Shown one piece after another: positions 1 to 6,434 of a stretch of 9,010 nt of DNA; the stretch's first letter is position 1; each line of letters starts with the position of its first letter. The position numbers were made by a program, and so were the translations under genes. This stretch comes from UBA1388 sp964555515 (GTDB lineage: Bacteria; Patescibacteriota; Microgenomatia; UBA1400; PJMF01). The DNA lies in the NCBI GenBank assembly GCA_964555515.1, contig CAZKSJ010000035.1, forward strand, positions 1-9,010, read 5' to 3'. Below the pieces are notes generated by a model. The model did no database searches and was not told where the DNA came from. It worked only from the letters and a program-made list of their open reading frames with translations.

Positions 1-23
1 GTGAGGGGTAATCTCGCAATCAT
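1..23 (-). CDS. Possible 5' end of a divergent gene (partial)
   Basis: Read on the minus strand, an ATG at 23-21 opens a frame that stays open to the window edge and begins M-I-A-R-L-P-L. A TATAAT box on the minus strand (35-30) ends six bases before this ATG, which is the same leaderless spacing seen at several plus-strand genes here. Only seven complete codons are visible, so the product cannot be identified. Genes divergent from or next to rpsT are often replication or competence genes such as holA, but nothing in these few residues confirms that. The call rests on promoter-start geometry alone. Confidence 0.3.
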
Positions 24-29
24 GGTCAT

Positions 30-35
30 ATTATA
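30..35 (-). promoter_or_regulatory. Candidate -10 box of the divergent left-edge gene
   Basis: The minus strand reads a perfect TATAAT here, six bases before an ATG at 23-21. A weak -35 candidate (TTCAAT) lies 16 bases upstream. The predicted transcription start falls on or beside the start codon. It is divergent from the rpsT promoter, so the roughly 50 bp between them would be a shared control region. Confidence 0.35.
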
Positions 36-86
36 CGTAGTCCTTGCATAAATTGAATCAACATAAATTGTCGAAACAAATTGTAT

Positions 87-115
87 TTGAAAAATCAGCG
101 ATTGTTGGCTATAAT
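87..115 (+). promoter_or_regulatory. Sigma70-type promoter for rpsT
   Basis: TTGAAA (87-92) and TATAAT (110-115) are separated by exactly 17 bases, a near-consensus housekeeping promoter. Transcription should begin near 122, leaving a leader of about 45 bases, very A-rich, before the rpsT ATG at 167. The leader has only a weak GGA (156-158) as ribosome-binding candidate. This is the strongest -35/-10 pair in the window, which suits a ribosomal protein gene. Confidence 0.7.
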
Positions 116-166
116 CCAACCTCTTGAAATAAAATTAAAAAAAGAGCAGTATATTGGAATAAAATT

Positions 167-403
167 ATGCCTATATTAAAAAACGCCAAAAAAGCCTTAC
201 GTAGCAGTCAACGGAAATCTGTTGTGAATCAGCGCAACCGGTCAAGGATGCGGACCGCTTTGCAACAGGTTCGACTTGATAAAACGGCAACCAGCATTGC
301 CGAAGCCTATCGACGAATTGATAGGGCTGTGAAAAATAAACTTATTCACCGCAATAAAGCCGCTCGGATGAAAAGTCAAATTGCCCGCATTAGTGCAAAA
401 TAA
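167..403 (+). CDS. rpsT: 30S ribosomal protein S20
   Basis: This encodes a 78-residue, strongly basic, almost entirely helical protein. The start M-P-I-L-K-N-A-K-K-A-L-R, the central SRMRTAL segment and the end pattern (NKLIHRNKAARMKSQIAR) are the S20 signature. S20 binds 16S rRNA in the body of the small subunit (helices 9 and 44) and assists early assembly. It is somewhat shorter than the usual 85-90 residues, in keeping with compact CPR ribosomal proteins. It has its own promoter at 87-115, only a weak Shine-Dalgarno, and ends in TAA. A 287-bp gap separates it from lepA, so the two are probably separate transcription units. In E. coli, S20 represses its own translation; nothing here shows whether that applies. 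Confidence 0.95.
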   Translation: MPILKNAKKALRSSQRKSVVNQRNRSRMRTALQQVRLDKTATSIAEAYRRIDRAVKNKLIHRNKAARMKSQIARISAK

Positions 404-430
404 TTTTTCAATCTCAATTGCGAAACGCCT

Positions 431-504
431 ACACTGCAATCAAGCATCAACTAACGGGGAGCTTTCACGTTTGTTTCGAGTTTTTTGGATTGCTTAGATA
501 GTGT
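431..504 (+). other. Possible bulged hairpin downstream of rpsT
   Basis: ACACTGCAATC (431-441) can pair with GATTGC (488-493) and AGTGT (500-504). This gives an 11-bp helix with a six-base bulge (494-499) on the 3' side and a loop of about 46 bases. A short AACG/CGTT stem (453-456/468-471) could form inside the loop, which also holds a T6 run (481-486). It might be a 3'-UTR structure of the rpsT mRNA or a small RNA. It is not a standard terminator, because the T run lies inside the loop. The pairing was found by eye and could be chance. Confidence 0.3.
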
Positions 505-505
505 G

Positions 506-672
506 AGACGGGGTTAAGACAGTTCAAGATTGATCGAAGGTAAGTATGGGATTAGTTCAGGAAAACTAGAGATTAGTTCAGAAAAGTTTAAGATTAGTTG
601 AAACTAGTCGAGCTGAATCTGGACAACTGAATCAGGATCATGAAGTTAACCTAAGACGGCTGAAGACTAGTT
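506..672 (+). repeat. Degenerate repeat tract upstream of lepA, with a 21-bp period core
   Basis: GATTAGTT occurs at 550, 571 and 592, exactly 21 bp apart; the first two copies share GATTAGTTCAG and the third reads GATTAGTTGAA. A weaker copy (GATTGATCGAA) begins at 528. Related material flanks the core: AGACGGGGTTAAGACAGTT (506-524) resembles AGACGGCTGAAGACTAGTT (654-672), CTGAATC occurs at 613 and 628, and ACTAGT occurs at 603 and 667. The tract ends beside the lepA -10 box. A 21-bp period equals two B-DNA turns, so the copies face the same side of the helix, as expected for regulator sites. A decayed tandem duplication with no function fits equally well. Confidence 0.6.
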
Positions 673-680
673 GATATAAT
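672..680 (+). promoter_or_regulatory. Extended -10 promoter of lepA
   Basis: TGATATAAT is a perfect extended -10 element (TG, one base, TATAAT at 675-680). No credible -35 hexamer sits 16-18 bases upstream. The box ends ten bases before the lepA ATG, so the predicted start near 687 leaves a leader of about four bases with no room for a Shine-Dalgarno sequence. Confidence 0.6.
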
Positions 681-690
681 TTCGTTTGAC

Positions 691-2475
691 ATGCCAGAAC
701 AAGACAAGATTCGCAATTTTTGTATCATCGCCCACATTGACCACGGCAAAACAACTTTGACGGATAGAATCTTGGCAATTACTCAATCTGTCAGTGAACG
801 CCAGTATAAAGAACGACTACTAGACAGTAATCCCATCGAGCAAGAAAGAGGAATTACCATCAAGTTGGCTCCAGTGCGCATGGATTGGCATGGATACATT
901 CTAAATTTAATAGATACGCCAGGTCATGTGGATTTTGGATATGAAGTCAGCCGCTCATTGGCTGCTTGCGAAGGCGCGCTGCTCGTAGTTGATGCAACCC
1001 AAGGTGTGCAAGCGCAAACCCTCTCCACCTACCAACGGGCTAAAAACCTTGGCCTGACCATTATTCCGGTGATCAATAAGGTTGATTTGCCTTCAGCTGA
1101 CGTGGAAAAAACGACCTTGGAATTGATGGAATTATGTGGCGTGGATGAAGCAGATATTATTCAAGTTTCGGCTAAAACTGGCGCAAACGTCAGTGCTGTG
1201 CTAGAAGCAATTATCCAGAAAATTCCCCACCCACGGGGCTCAGCGAATCTGCCTTTAAGAGCGTTACTGATCACGTCTCTCTTTGACGTCCACCGGGGAG
1301 CGATCGGTTTAGTCAAGATAGTTGATGGAGTGATAGAAAAAGGCATGCGCTTGCAATTTATGTCTGCAGAAGGGAGTTTTTCGCCTGCAGAAATTGGGGC
1401 TTATACCCCACAAATGGTGCCATTTTCACGTTTGGCAACCGGCGAAGTGGGTTATGTGGCAACAGGCCTCAAGGATGTGCGAGGCTTAAAGATTGGAGAC
1501 ACCTTAACTACAGCAGGTGATGTTGGTAAAATAATACCTCTGCCGGGATTTAAAGAGCCACAGCCGCTGGTGTATATGGAAATTTACCCGACTGATCAAG
1601 CTGAGTTCCCCAATCTTCAGGATTCGATGAGTAAGTTGGTATTACGTGATGCCGCCATTGATTACATTGGCACTTATTCACAGGCTTTAGGTAGTGGTTT
1701 ACAAGCAGGTTTCTTGGGAATTTTGCACGCAGAAATTGTGTTAGAACGATTGCAGCGGGAATTTGATTTGCAACTGATTGCGACAGCGCCTTCGGTGGTT
1801 TACCAAGTGACAACCAAGTCTGGTCAGAAAATTGCCGTGCATACGCCAACGAGTATGCCCGATCCCTCAGAAATGACTTTAATAGAAGAACCGGTCGCAG
1901 CTTTACATATCTTTACACCAGAAAAATATGTGGGAGCGCTGCTCCAGCTTTGTCGCGACAGAAGAGGTCAAGTGGAAAGCAGCTTGCCGTTTGGTGATCT
2001 AATCGAGCTAATTTGCCGAATTCCTTTGGCAGAATTAATCACTGACTTTCACGATACCGTTAAATCGCTTTCTTCAGGCTTTGCCTCGATTGAGTACCAT
2101 GTTACGGGTAGCCAGCCAGTTGATGCGGTCACGGTCACAATTTTGTTAAATCATGAACCTGTTTCTGCGCTGAGCTTTGTAGCAGTTAGAGACAAGGCTG
2201 AAGGGCAAGGTCGGAAGATGGTGGAAAAGTTGGCAGAAGTGGTGCCTCGCCAAATGTTTGAAGTGCCAATCCAGGCCGCCATTGGGGGCAACATCATCGC
2301 TCGAGCCACGATCAAGGCCTACCGCAAAGACGTGACAGCCAAATTGTACGGAGGTGATGTAACCAGAAGGAAAAAGTTGCTCTCTAAGCAAGCTAAAGGA
2401 AAGAAGTGGCGCAAGCAATTTGGCAAAGTTGAGCTTGATCAGGATACGTTTATTCGTTTACTTCGTCAATCTTAG
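691..2475 (+). CDS. lepA: Elongation factor 4 (LepA), back-translocating GTPase
   Basis: This 594-residue ribosome-associated GTPase matches the usual 595-605 length of EF4. All five G motifs are visible: G1 AHIDHGKTT (14-22), G2 RGITI (53-57), G3 DTPGH (75-79), G4 NKVD (129-132) and G5 SAKTG (160-164). Switch II includes the catalytic-type histidine of PGH. After the GTPase come the EF-G-like beta-barrel and alpha/beta domains. The EF4-specific C-terminal domain (roughly 490-594) carries the diagnostic YGGD and the basic RRKKLL...KGKKWRKQFG stretch that reaches into the peptidyl-transferase region. EF4 is thought to act on stalled or mis-translocated ribosomes or in 30S biogenesis. Just before G2 the common bacterial MDLERERG reads NPIEQERG, a local divergence. 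The ATG at 691 directly precedes the conserved N-terminus and sits beside a -10 box, suggesting near-leaderless expression. It ends in TAG. Confidence 0.97.
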   Translation: MPEQDKIRNFCIIAHIDHGKTTLTDRILAITQSVSERQYKERLLDSNPIEQERGITIKLAPVRMDWHGYILNLIDTPGHVDFGYEVSRSLAACEGALLVVDATQGVQAQTLSTYQRAKNLGLTIIPVINKVDLPSADVEKTTLELMELCGVDEADIIQVSAKTGANVSAVLEAIIQKIPHPRGSANLPLRALLITSLFDVHRGAIGLVKIVDGVIEKGMRLQFMSAEGSFSPAEIGAYTPQMVPFSRLATGEVGYVATGLKDVRGLKIGDTLTTAGDVGKIIPLPGFKEPQPLVYMEIYPTDQAEFPNLQDSMSKLVLRDAAIDYIGTYSQALGSGLQAGFLGILHAEIVLERLQREFDLQLIATAPSVVYQVTTKSGQKIAVHTPTSMPDPSEMTLIEEPVAALHIFTPEKYVGALLQLCRDRRGQVESSLPFGDLIELICRIPLAELITDFHDTVKSLSSGFASIEYHVTGSQPVDAVTVTILLNHEPVSALSFVAVRDKAEGQGRKMVEKLAEVVPRQMFEVPIQAAIGGNIIARATIKAYRKDVTAKLYGGDVTRRKKLLSKQAKGKKWRKQFGKVELDQDTFIRLLRQS

Positions 2476-2547
2476 TTAGCCCTCCCTGCTTCTGCCGGAA
2501 CCAATATTTTCAAAATTTTGCCAAATTGCCCTTTTATGCAGCACAAG

Positions 2548-2560
2548 CCTGGTATAATAT
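2548..2560 (+). promoter_or_regulatory. Extended -10 promoter of the bPH2-domain gene
   Basis: CCTGGTATAATAT contains an extended -10 (TG, G, TATAAT at 2553-2558). The hexamer ends eight bases before the ATG at 2567, so the mRNA would start at or within about two bases of the start codon. No Shine-Dalgarno is present. The 13-mer matches the smpB promoter box (5946-5958) at 12 of 13 positions. Confidence 0.65.
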
Positions 2561-2566
2561 AGTGGT

Positions 2567-3397
2567 ATGCCGGAAATTTTTAATGGCTCTGAAGATAAAC
2601 CCACAGATATATCTGATGGCAGTTCAGAAAAATCAAGTAATTCAGAAAATAGTGAGGATCTGAAGAGCATTGACCACCAGCGGCAAATTTTGCGAGGGGT
2701 ACGTACCAAGCGTGGTTTTCGGCGTGGCGCCCATCGCACTGAGATTGACGATCCTTTTTCATCCGAAGAATTTCAAGAGAAACGACACAAGCGCTCGGTG
2801 GATGATTATTCTGAAGTAATGAAGAATCGATCTTTTTCGCGTAATCCCATCGCTGCCTTTGTCCCAAAGCCATTCAAGACAAAATTTTCTACTCAAGGTA
2901 AGGAAGAAGTCATCATTTTGGTATTACGCAAGCATCCCATCACGCAAGTCAAGTGGATTTTAATCGCTGTCATATTAGCATTAGCACCCGTTTTGTTCGG
3001 CAGCATTGACCTCCTTGGATTTTTGCCTGGCAACTATCAATTCGCAGGTTTAGTTTTGTGGTACTTGATGCTGACAGGATTTGTTTTAGAGTCTTTCTTG
3101 ACTTGGTTTTTTAATGTTTACATCATCACCGACGAACGAATTATTGATGTTGATTTCTTATCGTTGATCTACCGAAATGTTTCCTCTGCCAAAATTGATA
3201 ATATTGAAGATGTTACTGCTACCACTGGTGGTGCGCTCAGGGCTTTGTTTAATTTTGGGACAGTGTCCATTCAAACTGCTGCAGAAAAAAGAGAGTTTGA
3301 GTTTGATGATGTACCACAGCCTGCTCAAGTCACCAAGTTGATCAACGAGCTCTTGGTTGAGGAGGAAAGAGAGAAAATTGAGGGAAGAGTGAGCTAG
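2567..3397 (+). CDS. Membrane protein with bacterial PH-like (bPH2/YdbS-type) domain
   Basis: This 276-residue protein has a long polar N-terminus (1-110). It is acidic and Ser/Asn-rich first (1-35), then basic (40-80), and probably disordered in the cytoplasm. Two transmembrane helices follow at about 128-146 and 158-182. The C-terminal part (about 184-265) has the hallmarks of the bPH2 fold: YIITDERIIDVD after the second helix and the strand FNFGTVSIQTA. YdbS/YdbT-type bPH2 proteins are widespread membrane proteins of poorly known function. In CPR genomes they are common as single-domain versions with variable N-termini. The start follows an extended -10 box at leaderless spacing. The next gene begins 25 bases after the stop on the same strand. 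I am confident of the architecture but not of any cellular role. Confidence 0.85.
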   Translation: MPEIFNGSEDKPTDISDGSSEKSSNSENSEDLKSIDHQRQILRGVRTKRGFRRGAHRTEIDDPFSSEEFQEKRHKRSVDDYSEVMKNRSFSRNPIAAFVPKPFKTKFSTQGKEEVIILVLRKHPITQVKWILIAVILALAPVLFGSIDLLGFLPGNYQFAGLVLWYLMLTGFVLESFLTWFFNVYIITDERIIDVDFLSLIYRNVSSAKIDNIEDVTATTGGALRALFNFGTVSIQTAAEKREFEFDDVPQPAQVTKLINELLVEEEREKIEGRVS

Positions 3398-3418
3398 AAA
3401 CACTGACTTAGAAACACT
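3395..3418 (+). repeat. Short direct repeat at the bPH2 / 90-aa gene junction
   Basis: TAGAAACACT occurs at 3395-3404 and 3409-3418, a 14-base period. The first copy contains the TAG stop of the upstream gene. The second lies just before the ATG at 3423, with TAGAAA (3409-3414) ending eight bases before it. That matches the -10-to-start spacing elsewhere in the window, but it is a poor -10 match. It could be a local slippage duplication. Confidence 0.5.
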
Positions 3419-3422
3419 ACAT

Positions 3423-3695
3423 ATGTTATTTCAACAATTAATTGCTCCAACAACAGATCCCCTCAACACTTTTGGTGGGAATTTTGACGAAAATGCTTTA
3501 TTGGTAGGTGTCTTTAAAATCCTCTTTATAGCCATCGCATTATTTTATGTGGTGTTCGCGGTGATAGTGATCCGGCAGGTGCAGATCATGAAGAATACTT
3601 TGATTACTCCAATTTCTCCAGTATTACTGATTGCCGGCTTTATTCACTTACTGCTTGCAATAGGCGTGTTGCTGTTATTTTTTGTGATTTTGTAG
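3423..3695 (+). CDS. Small two-helix membrane protein, function unknown
   Basis: This 90-residue, very hydrophobic protein has two predicted transmembrane helices (about 26-50 and 66-90). They are joined by a short polar, basic turn containing RQVQIMKNT (51-59). The N-terminus (1-25) is polar with no cleavable signal. Its layout resembles small uncharacterised families restricted to CPR bacteria (DUF5657-like by memory, not checked). It lies 25 bases after the bPH2 gene on the same strand and before the PP2C-like membrane protein, suggesting joint expression and an envelope role. No Shine-Dalgarno precedes the ATG, so initiation is either coupled to upstream translation or leaderless from a weak box at 3409. 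No function can be assigned. Confidence 0.75.
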   Translation: MLFQQLIAPTTDPLNTFGGNFDENALLVGVFKILFIAIALFYVVFAVIVIRQVQIMKNTLITPISPVLLIAGFIHLLLAIGVLLLFFVIL

Positions 3696-3756
3696 TTAGC
3701 CAATCATTTCAATCTAAATCGCCTTTTCATACCAAAAAATTTGATTTGCGGCTCCA

Positions 3757-3765
3757 TGCTAGAAT
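3757..3765 (+). promoter_or_regulatory. Extended -10 promoter of the PP2C-like membrane protein gene
   Basis: TGCTAGAAT is an extended -10 (TG, C, TAGAAT at 3760-3765; one mismatch to TATAAT). It ends eight bases before the ATG at 3774, giving a predicted leaderless mRNA. This supports 3774 over the upstream in-frame TTG (3741) and ATG (3756): the first lies upstream of the box and the second overlaps it. Confidence 0.5.
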
Positions 3766-3773
3766 ACAGCTGC

Positions 3774-5855
3774 ATGGAAGAGGTGCTTCGAGTCACCCCA
3801 GTTGTTGGCTTGCCACAGTTCGCCGGTTGGTCTCAAGTAGTTGAGCACCGGTTGGACAGTAATCGTTATGTGATTATTTGCTTGGCGGTGGGAGGCGATA
3901 ACGCCGGCAACATTGGTCGAGAAATGATCGATCACATCGTGCAGCAACCGCCCCGCTCGGCTCAAGGTTTATTTCAGGTTTCAGAAGAATTAGTCGCTAA
4001 AGCAAAACATTTGCAGTGTGAAATATCTTTTAGCCTGGGATTTTTCAGAAGATTTAGAGTGACTTTAGTCACCTATCAATCGAGCGTGATATTACATCGA
4101 GATCTGAAGGTTGGTTCAATTCTACGGACAGCTAATGAACTTGGGCTGGTCGAAGGCAAGTACAGAATTGATGACGTGTTTGTGTTCTCCACCAGCCAAG
4201 CAGAGCAATTTTTATCGGAAATCGAAATCAATTTTGGTAAGGGCTACGATTCTGATGGGGTGATTACCACAATTGTGCCCTCACTGCACGCATTGGATGA
4301 TTCTGCCAGAAGCGCGCTTGCCTTTATCTCTATCCAAGCTCCTCCACAACAGGATCAGCCGGCCAAAAGCACGATTGTCTCTATTGATATCTCTGCTCAA
4401 TCAGCAGGTGATAAGTTGGTTGATATTAGTGCTGAAGAATCACGTCAGGACGTTTCAGAAGAAAATGCTGATGGTGAGCAAGGATCTACCATTGATCAGA
4501 ATTTAGGGGAGAAATCGGCTGACTTTCCCGATCCCTCTGTAGTGGCAGCTGAAGGGGCAAGCACTAAACTTGCAGAGCATCCTCAAGCACAAGGGCGCAG
4601 TAAATTTTCTAGAGGATTGATCGGTTTTATATCAAAGATAGCCACTTTCTTCTCAAGCATTTGGTTGGGTATCAAGTTTTTAGCAAGCAAAACCCTCCGT
4701 TTATTTTCTTCGAAAACTTATGTGGATAAATCCAACCCATCTCAACTGCGGAAAAAGTTAATTATCGGATTTATTGCCTTGTTAATAGGCATAACTCTGA
4801 TTGCTTTTTTTGTGATTCGCTCAACAGCTAGGCAGGAGAAAAGTGCGGCGGTAATTAATCCGCTGCAAACGCAAATTACAGAAATTGAAAGTATGGCTAA
4901 CTCTGATCCGGTCACAGCCAGACAGGAAATGTCTAATTTGATTGAGCAAATCAAAACTCGTCAGCTCGCCGCCGAGGAGTCTGGTGATGGGTGGTTGGGC
5001 AGAGAGCTGGAGCAAGTCAAAGCGCAGGCTGAAGCATCTTATGAAAATATTTCCGGCATTGATCAAATCAATGAGTTGCCGGTGTTTTTTGACCTACGTT
5101 TAGTTGATTCAGATTTTATTGCCACTACCACAGAACGCGTGGGTGACTTGCTGGTGGCTGTTGACGCTGAACAAAAAATCATGGTCAGTCTTAGCTTAAA
5201 TGATAAACAGACAACAGTGAGTCAACTTTCAGATATAGCTGCTGTGAAATCAATATCGCCAGATCTCAGTAGTCAGGAACCACGTGTCTTGTTATTAGCC
5301 AACGGTATTTATCGCATTTTGGTTGATGGTGACAATCAGCCAGAGGAAATTAAACCAGACGGTGATTCAAATAAAGATGCTACTTTGATTGGTTCCTTTG
5401 CGAACTTCATCTATGTTTTTAATCCAGAGAAAAGAAATATTTATCGCTATGCCGAACAGACCGGAGGTTACTCTGATCCTGTTGGCTGGCTGGTTGATCC
5501 GCTTGGTTTGTCATTTGATCAGATTTCGTCATGGGCGATCGATGGTGAAATTTGGCTGACTTCACAATCTGGGGAGATTAAGCGTTTTAAAAGTGGGCGC
5601 GTGGTTGATTTTGCCCCAATTGGCATGGAGCAACCATTTTCAGAATCTTTACAAATTGTCACAGCCGAAGCGATGCAAAATTTATATATTATGGAAACTG
5701 CCAAAAACAGAGTGGTCGTTCTTTCCAAAGATGGACAATTTTTACGAGAAGTGAGCAATCAGTCAATTGGAGCAGCCACTTCATTTATTGTTAATGCTGC
5801 AGAAGAAAAAGCTTTTTTAACTAGTGGTTCCACGATTTTTGTATTGGATCTATAG
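3774..5855 (+). CDS. PP2C-like / transmembrane / beta-propeller protein
   Basis: With the start at 3774 this is a 693-residue single-pass membrane protein. Residues 1-190 resemble a divergent PP2C (PPM) phosphatase fold: YVIICLAVGGDNAGN (32-46) sits where PP2C has its ADGMGG strand, YRIDDVFVFSTSQ (130-142) where it has GD..L..SDG, and LHALDDSARSALAFISI (171-187) where it has DD.T. The metal-binding Asp of DGMGG and SDG are absent, so it is probably catalytically dead. A polar acidic linker (190-275) is followed by a hydrophobic, perhaps amphipathic, helix (282-304) and a clear transmembrane helix (about 328-348). Residues 360-425 are helical and could form a coiled coil. Residues 435-693 are strand-rich repeats resembling NHL-type propeller blades, for example NLYIMETAKNRVVVLSKDG (636-654). 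The propeller would face outside and the PP2C-like domain inside. The fold calls are by eye. Confidence 0.75.
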   Translation: MEEVLRVTPVVGLPQFAGWSQVVEHRLDSNRYVIICLAVGGDNAGNIGREMIDHIVQQPPRSAQGLFQVSEELVAKAKHLQCEISFSLGFFRRFRVTLVTYQSSVILHRDLKVGSILRTANELGLVEGKYRIDDVFVFSTSQAEQFLSEIEINFGKGYDSDGVITTIVPSLHALDDSARSALAFISIQAPPQQDQPAKSTIVSIDISAQSAGDKLVDISAEESRQDVSEENADGEQGSTIDQNLGEKSADFPDPSVVAAEGASTKLAEHPQAQGRSKFSRGLIGFISKIATFFSSIWLGIKFLASKTLRLFSSKTYVDKSNPSQLRKKLIIGFIALLIGITLIAFFVIRSTARQEKSAAVINPLQTQITEIESMANSDPVTARQEMSNLIEQIKTRQLAAEESGDGWLGRELEQVKAQAEASYENISGIDQINELPVFFDLRLVDSDFIATTTERVGDLLVAVDAEQKIMVSLSLNDKQTTVSQLSDIAAVKSISPDLSSQEPRVLLLANGIYRILVDGDNQPEEIKPDGDSNKDATLIGSFANFIYVFNPEKRNIYRYAEQTGGYSDPVGWLVDPLGLSFDQISSWAIDGEIWLTSQSGEIKRFKSGRVVDFAPIGMEQPFSESLQIVTAEAMQNLYIMETAKNRVVVLSKDGQFLREVSNQSIGAATSFIVNAAEEKAFLTSGSTIFVLDL

Positions 5856-5868
5856 CAGTGGTTGGTGT

Positions 5869-5926
5869 GAGCTTGCCTGCTTGCGGCGCAGATTAGTGAG
5901 TTAGCTAAGCTCCCTTGAGTGATTTT
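5869..5926 (+). terminator. Weak terminator-like structure after the PP2C-like gene
   Basis: GAGCTT (5869-5874) can pair with AAGCTC (5907-5912), enclosing a smaller CTGC/GCAG stem (5877-5880/5888-5891). Only a TTTT (5923-5926) follows, ten bases after the helix. The stem is short and the T run is late and brief, so this is at best a weak terminator. It lies between the PP2C-like gene and the smpB promoter. Confidence 0.2.
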
Positions 5927-5945
5927 CATGATTGATTTACCATTG

Positions 5946-5958
5946 CCTGGTATACTAT
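5946..5958 (+). promoter_or_regulatory. Extended -10 promoter of smpB
   Basis: CCTGGTATACTAT holds an extended -10 (TG, G, TATACT at 5951-5956) that ends six bases before the smpB ATG (5963). The mRNA should start at the A of the ATG. No Shine-Dalgarno is present. The -35 region (ATGATT, 5928-5933) is weak. The box is nearly identical to that of the bPH2 gene at 2548-2560. Confidence 0.65.
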
Positions 5959-5962
5959 CCCT

Positions 5963-6409
5963 ATGATTTTGGTGCAGAACAAAAAAGCTCGTTTTGAGTA
6001 TGATATTGAAAAAACATATCAGGCTGGTTTAGTGCTCACCGGCCCCGAGGTGAAAAGCTTGCGCTTAAAACATGCTAGTTTAACAGGTAGTTATGTCCAA
6101 ATTCAATCTGGTGAAGCGGTTTTGCTGAATGCCCAAATTAACCCCTATGCCTATGCAAATAATAATGACTATGATCCTAGAAGGACACGCAAACTTCTAT
6201 TAAGCAAAAAAGAAATTTTACAGTTGGATGAGCTACATAAAAATGGCAAGCGCGCTTTAGTAGCACTGGCCATTGAACTAAAAGGTAACTTGATTAAGAT
6301 CAAGATTGGTGTGGGGAGAGGCCTAAAGAAGTATGATAAACGGGAAAAAATTAAGAAAAGAGATCAAGAGCGGCAAATTCAAAGACAGATGAAAAGTGTC
6401 CGCCACTAG
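5963..6409 (+). CDS. smpB: SsrA-binding protein SmpB
   Basis: This 148-residue basic protein is the tmRNA partner in trans-translation, which rescues ribosomes stalled on broken mRNAs. The SmpB signature is intact: NKKARFEYDIEKTYQAGLVL at the N-terminus, then TGPEVKSLR (26-34) in the first OB-fold strand region. INPYAYANNNDYDPRRTRKLLL follows in the tmRNA-binding face, and the basic C-terminal tail carries GRGLKKYDKREKIKKRDQER. The tail normally becomes helical in the empty mRNA channel. Length is typical (about 145-160). The ATG follows a -10 box by six bases, so expression is predicted to be leaderless. The tmRNA gene often neighbours smpB, but I see no tmRNA in this window. Stop is TAG. 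Confidence 0.96.
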   Translation: MILVQNKKARFEYDIEKTYQAGLVLTGPEVKSLRLKHASLTGSYVQIQSGEAVLLNAQINPYAYANNNDYDPRRTRKLLLSKKEILQLDELHKNGKRALVALAIELKGNLIKIKIGVGRGLKKYDKREKIKKRDQERQIQRQMKSVRH

Positions 6410-6434
6410 CTGATTCATACTTTTTTTGCTGCGT

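Noticed and set aside
546..569. Leader peptide before lepA (ATG at 546, seven codons M-G-L-V-Q-E-N, stop TAG, with AAGG five bases upstream)
   Set aside because: It lies inside the repeat tract and upstream of the lepA promoter, with no promoter of its own visible, so it is best explained by chance.
528..612. CRISPR array from the 21-bp repeats
   Set aside because: The repeats are short and degenerate, with no unique spacers between 25-40 bp repeats and no cas gene.
3741..3773. Upstream starts for the PP2C-like protein (TTG at 3741, ATG at 3756)
   Set aside because: The first lies upstream of the extended -10 box (3757-3765) and the second overlaps it. The added residues look unrelated to the fold, and no Shine-Dalgarno supports either.
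4273..4506. Open frame of 77 codons inside the PP2C-like gene in another frame
   Set aside because: It is out of frame within the linker of a coherent 693-residue protein and has no start signal of its own.
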